Source of the DNA: Haemophilus massiliensis
Lineage (GTDB): Bacteria; Pseudomonadota; Gammaproteobacteria; Enterobacterales; Pasteurellaceae
DNA length: 64,000 nucleotides
Direction: 5' to 3'
NCBI GenBank assembly: GCA_000752995.2
Contig: LM994635.1
Coordinates: 273,132-337,131, forward strand
How positions within the stretch are numbered: position 1 is the stretch's first letter; each line of letters starts with the position of its first letter. The translations under genes and the position numbers were made by a program. The notes below the pieces were generated by a model that saw nothing but the letters and a program-made list of their open reading frames with translations, searched no databases and was not told where the DNA came from. Below, in pieces: positions 63,934 to 64,000 of this stretch.

Positions 63934-64000
63934 TGTATTTTCTCCTTAGCCATTTGCATATCCGCACTATTAGTAACCTCTTTTATCGCTTGCTCGATTT
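63930..64000 (-). CDS. dctQ: TRAP transporter small permease DctQ (C-terminal end only)
   Basis: The last 23 codons of an open frame run into the dctM start and stop at TGA (63930-63932), overlapping the dctM ATG by the ATGA pattern. The visible tail, IEQAIKEVTNSADMQMAKE, is hydrophilic, as in the cytosolic tail of DctQ. The identification rests on position: DctQ regularly precedes DctM with this overlap. The rest lies beyond the window. Confidence 0.7.
   Translation of the reverse strand, partial: IEQAIKEVTNSADMQMAKEKIQ

Overview
The window looks like chromosomal DNA from a gammaproteobacterium of the family Pasteurellaceae. The clearest evidence is the nonamer AAGTGCGGT (or its complement ACCGCACTT). 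It occurs about thirty times in 64 kb and is the core of the Haemophilus-type (Hin) DNA uptake signal sequence (USS). Gene content and order (argR/mdh, prfA-prmC-sirB1-kdsA, lolCDE-aroG, dnaB-alr-pgi, ydiJ-thioesterase-hemH next to ompA and grxD) also fit a Haemophilus/Pasteurella/Actinobacillus succinogenes/Basfia-like organism. The species cannot be fixed from the sequence alone. No phage, insertion sequence, CRISPR array or rRNA operon was seen.

Layout. 1-3,000: end of the Rsx/Rnf electron-transport operon (rsxA-B-C, minus strand; rsxC runs off the left edge). 3,050-10,000: an SDR epimerase, divergent argR/mdh, a probable CRP-activated small RNA, a DUF3298-type lipoprotein, argS/yecM and two small lipoproteins. 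10,100-24,100: a long plus-strand housekeeping run (prfA, prmC, sirB1, kdsA, a 2-hydroxyacid dehydrogenase, lolC, lolD, lolE, aroG, dnaB, alr, pgi). 24,100-28,900: a structured repeat-like intergenic element, then the overlapping minus-strand operon ydiJ-thioesterase-hemH. 29,400-32,900: ompA, a LemA/TPM/TPM cluster and grxD.

32,966-46,700 is an almost purely iron-related block, all on the minus strand. It holds a ferrichrome-type operon (fhuC-fhuD-fhuB-receptor) and an eight-gene FTR1/P19 operon: iron permease, periplasmic P19 protein, DUF2318 membrane protein, two MacB/FtsX-like permeases, ATPase, TlpA-like thioredoxin and cytochrome c. 47,056-49,049 holds metR followed closely by an AzlCD/YgaZH-type amino-acid exporter. 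49,146-51,383 is a yjiH-yjiG-M20 peptidase operon with a well-placed CRP site. 51,608-62,110 carries prmB/smrB, then the E. coli-like yccS-yccF-mgsA-yccT and yccX-tusE-yccA neighbourhoods, with a Fur-controlled Mn/Fe ABC importer (sitABCD/yfeABCD type) sitting between tusE and yccX. The right end has a tRNA-Ser(CGA) gene and a TRAP transporter (dctM and the tail of dctQ).

Together the accessory genes point to heavy investment in iron and manganese acquisition (ferrichrome, P19/FTR1 iron, SitABCD), TRAP-dependent uptake and CRP-linked scavenging. The best candidates for something undescribed are the CRP-site/promoter/terminator cassette downstream of mdh (a likely ~80-nt small RNA), the P19/FTR1 operon with its unusual cytochrome, the metR-linked exporter, and the CRP-controlled YjiHG-peptidase operon.
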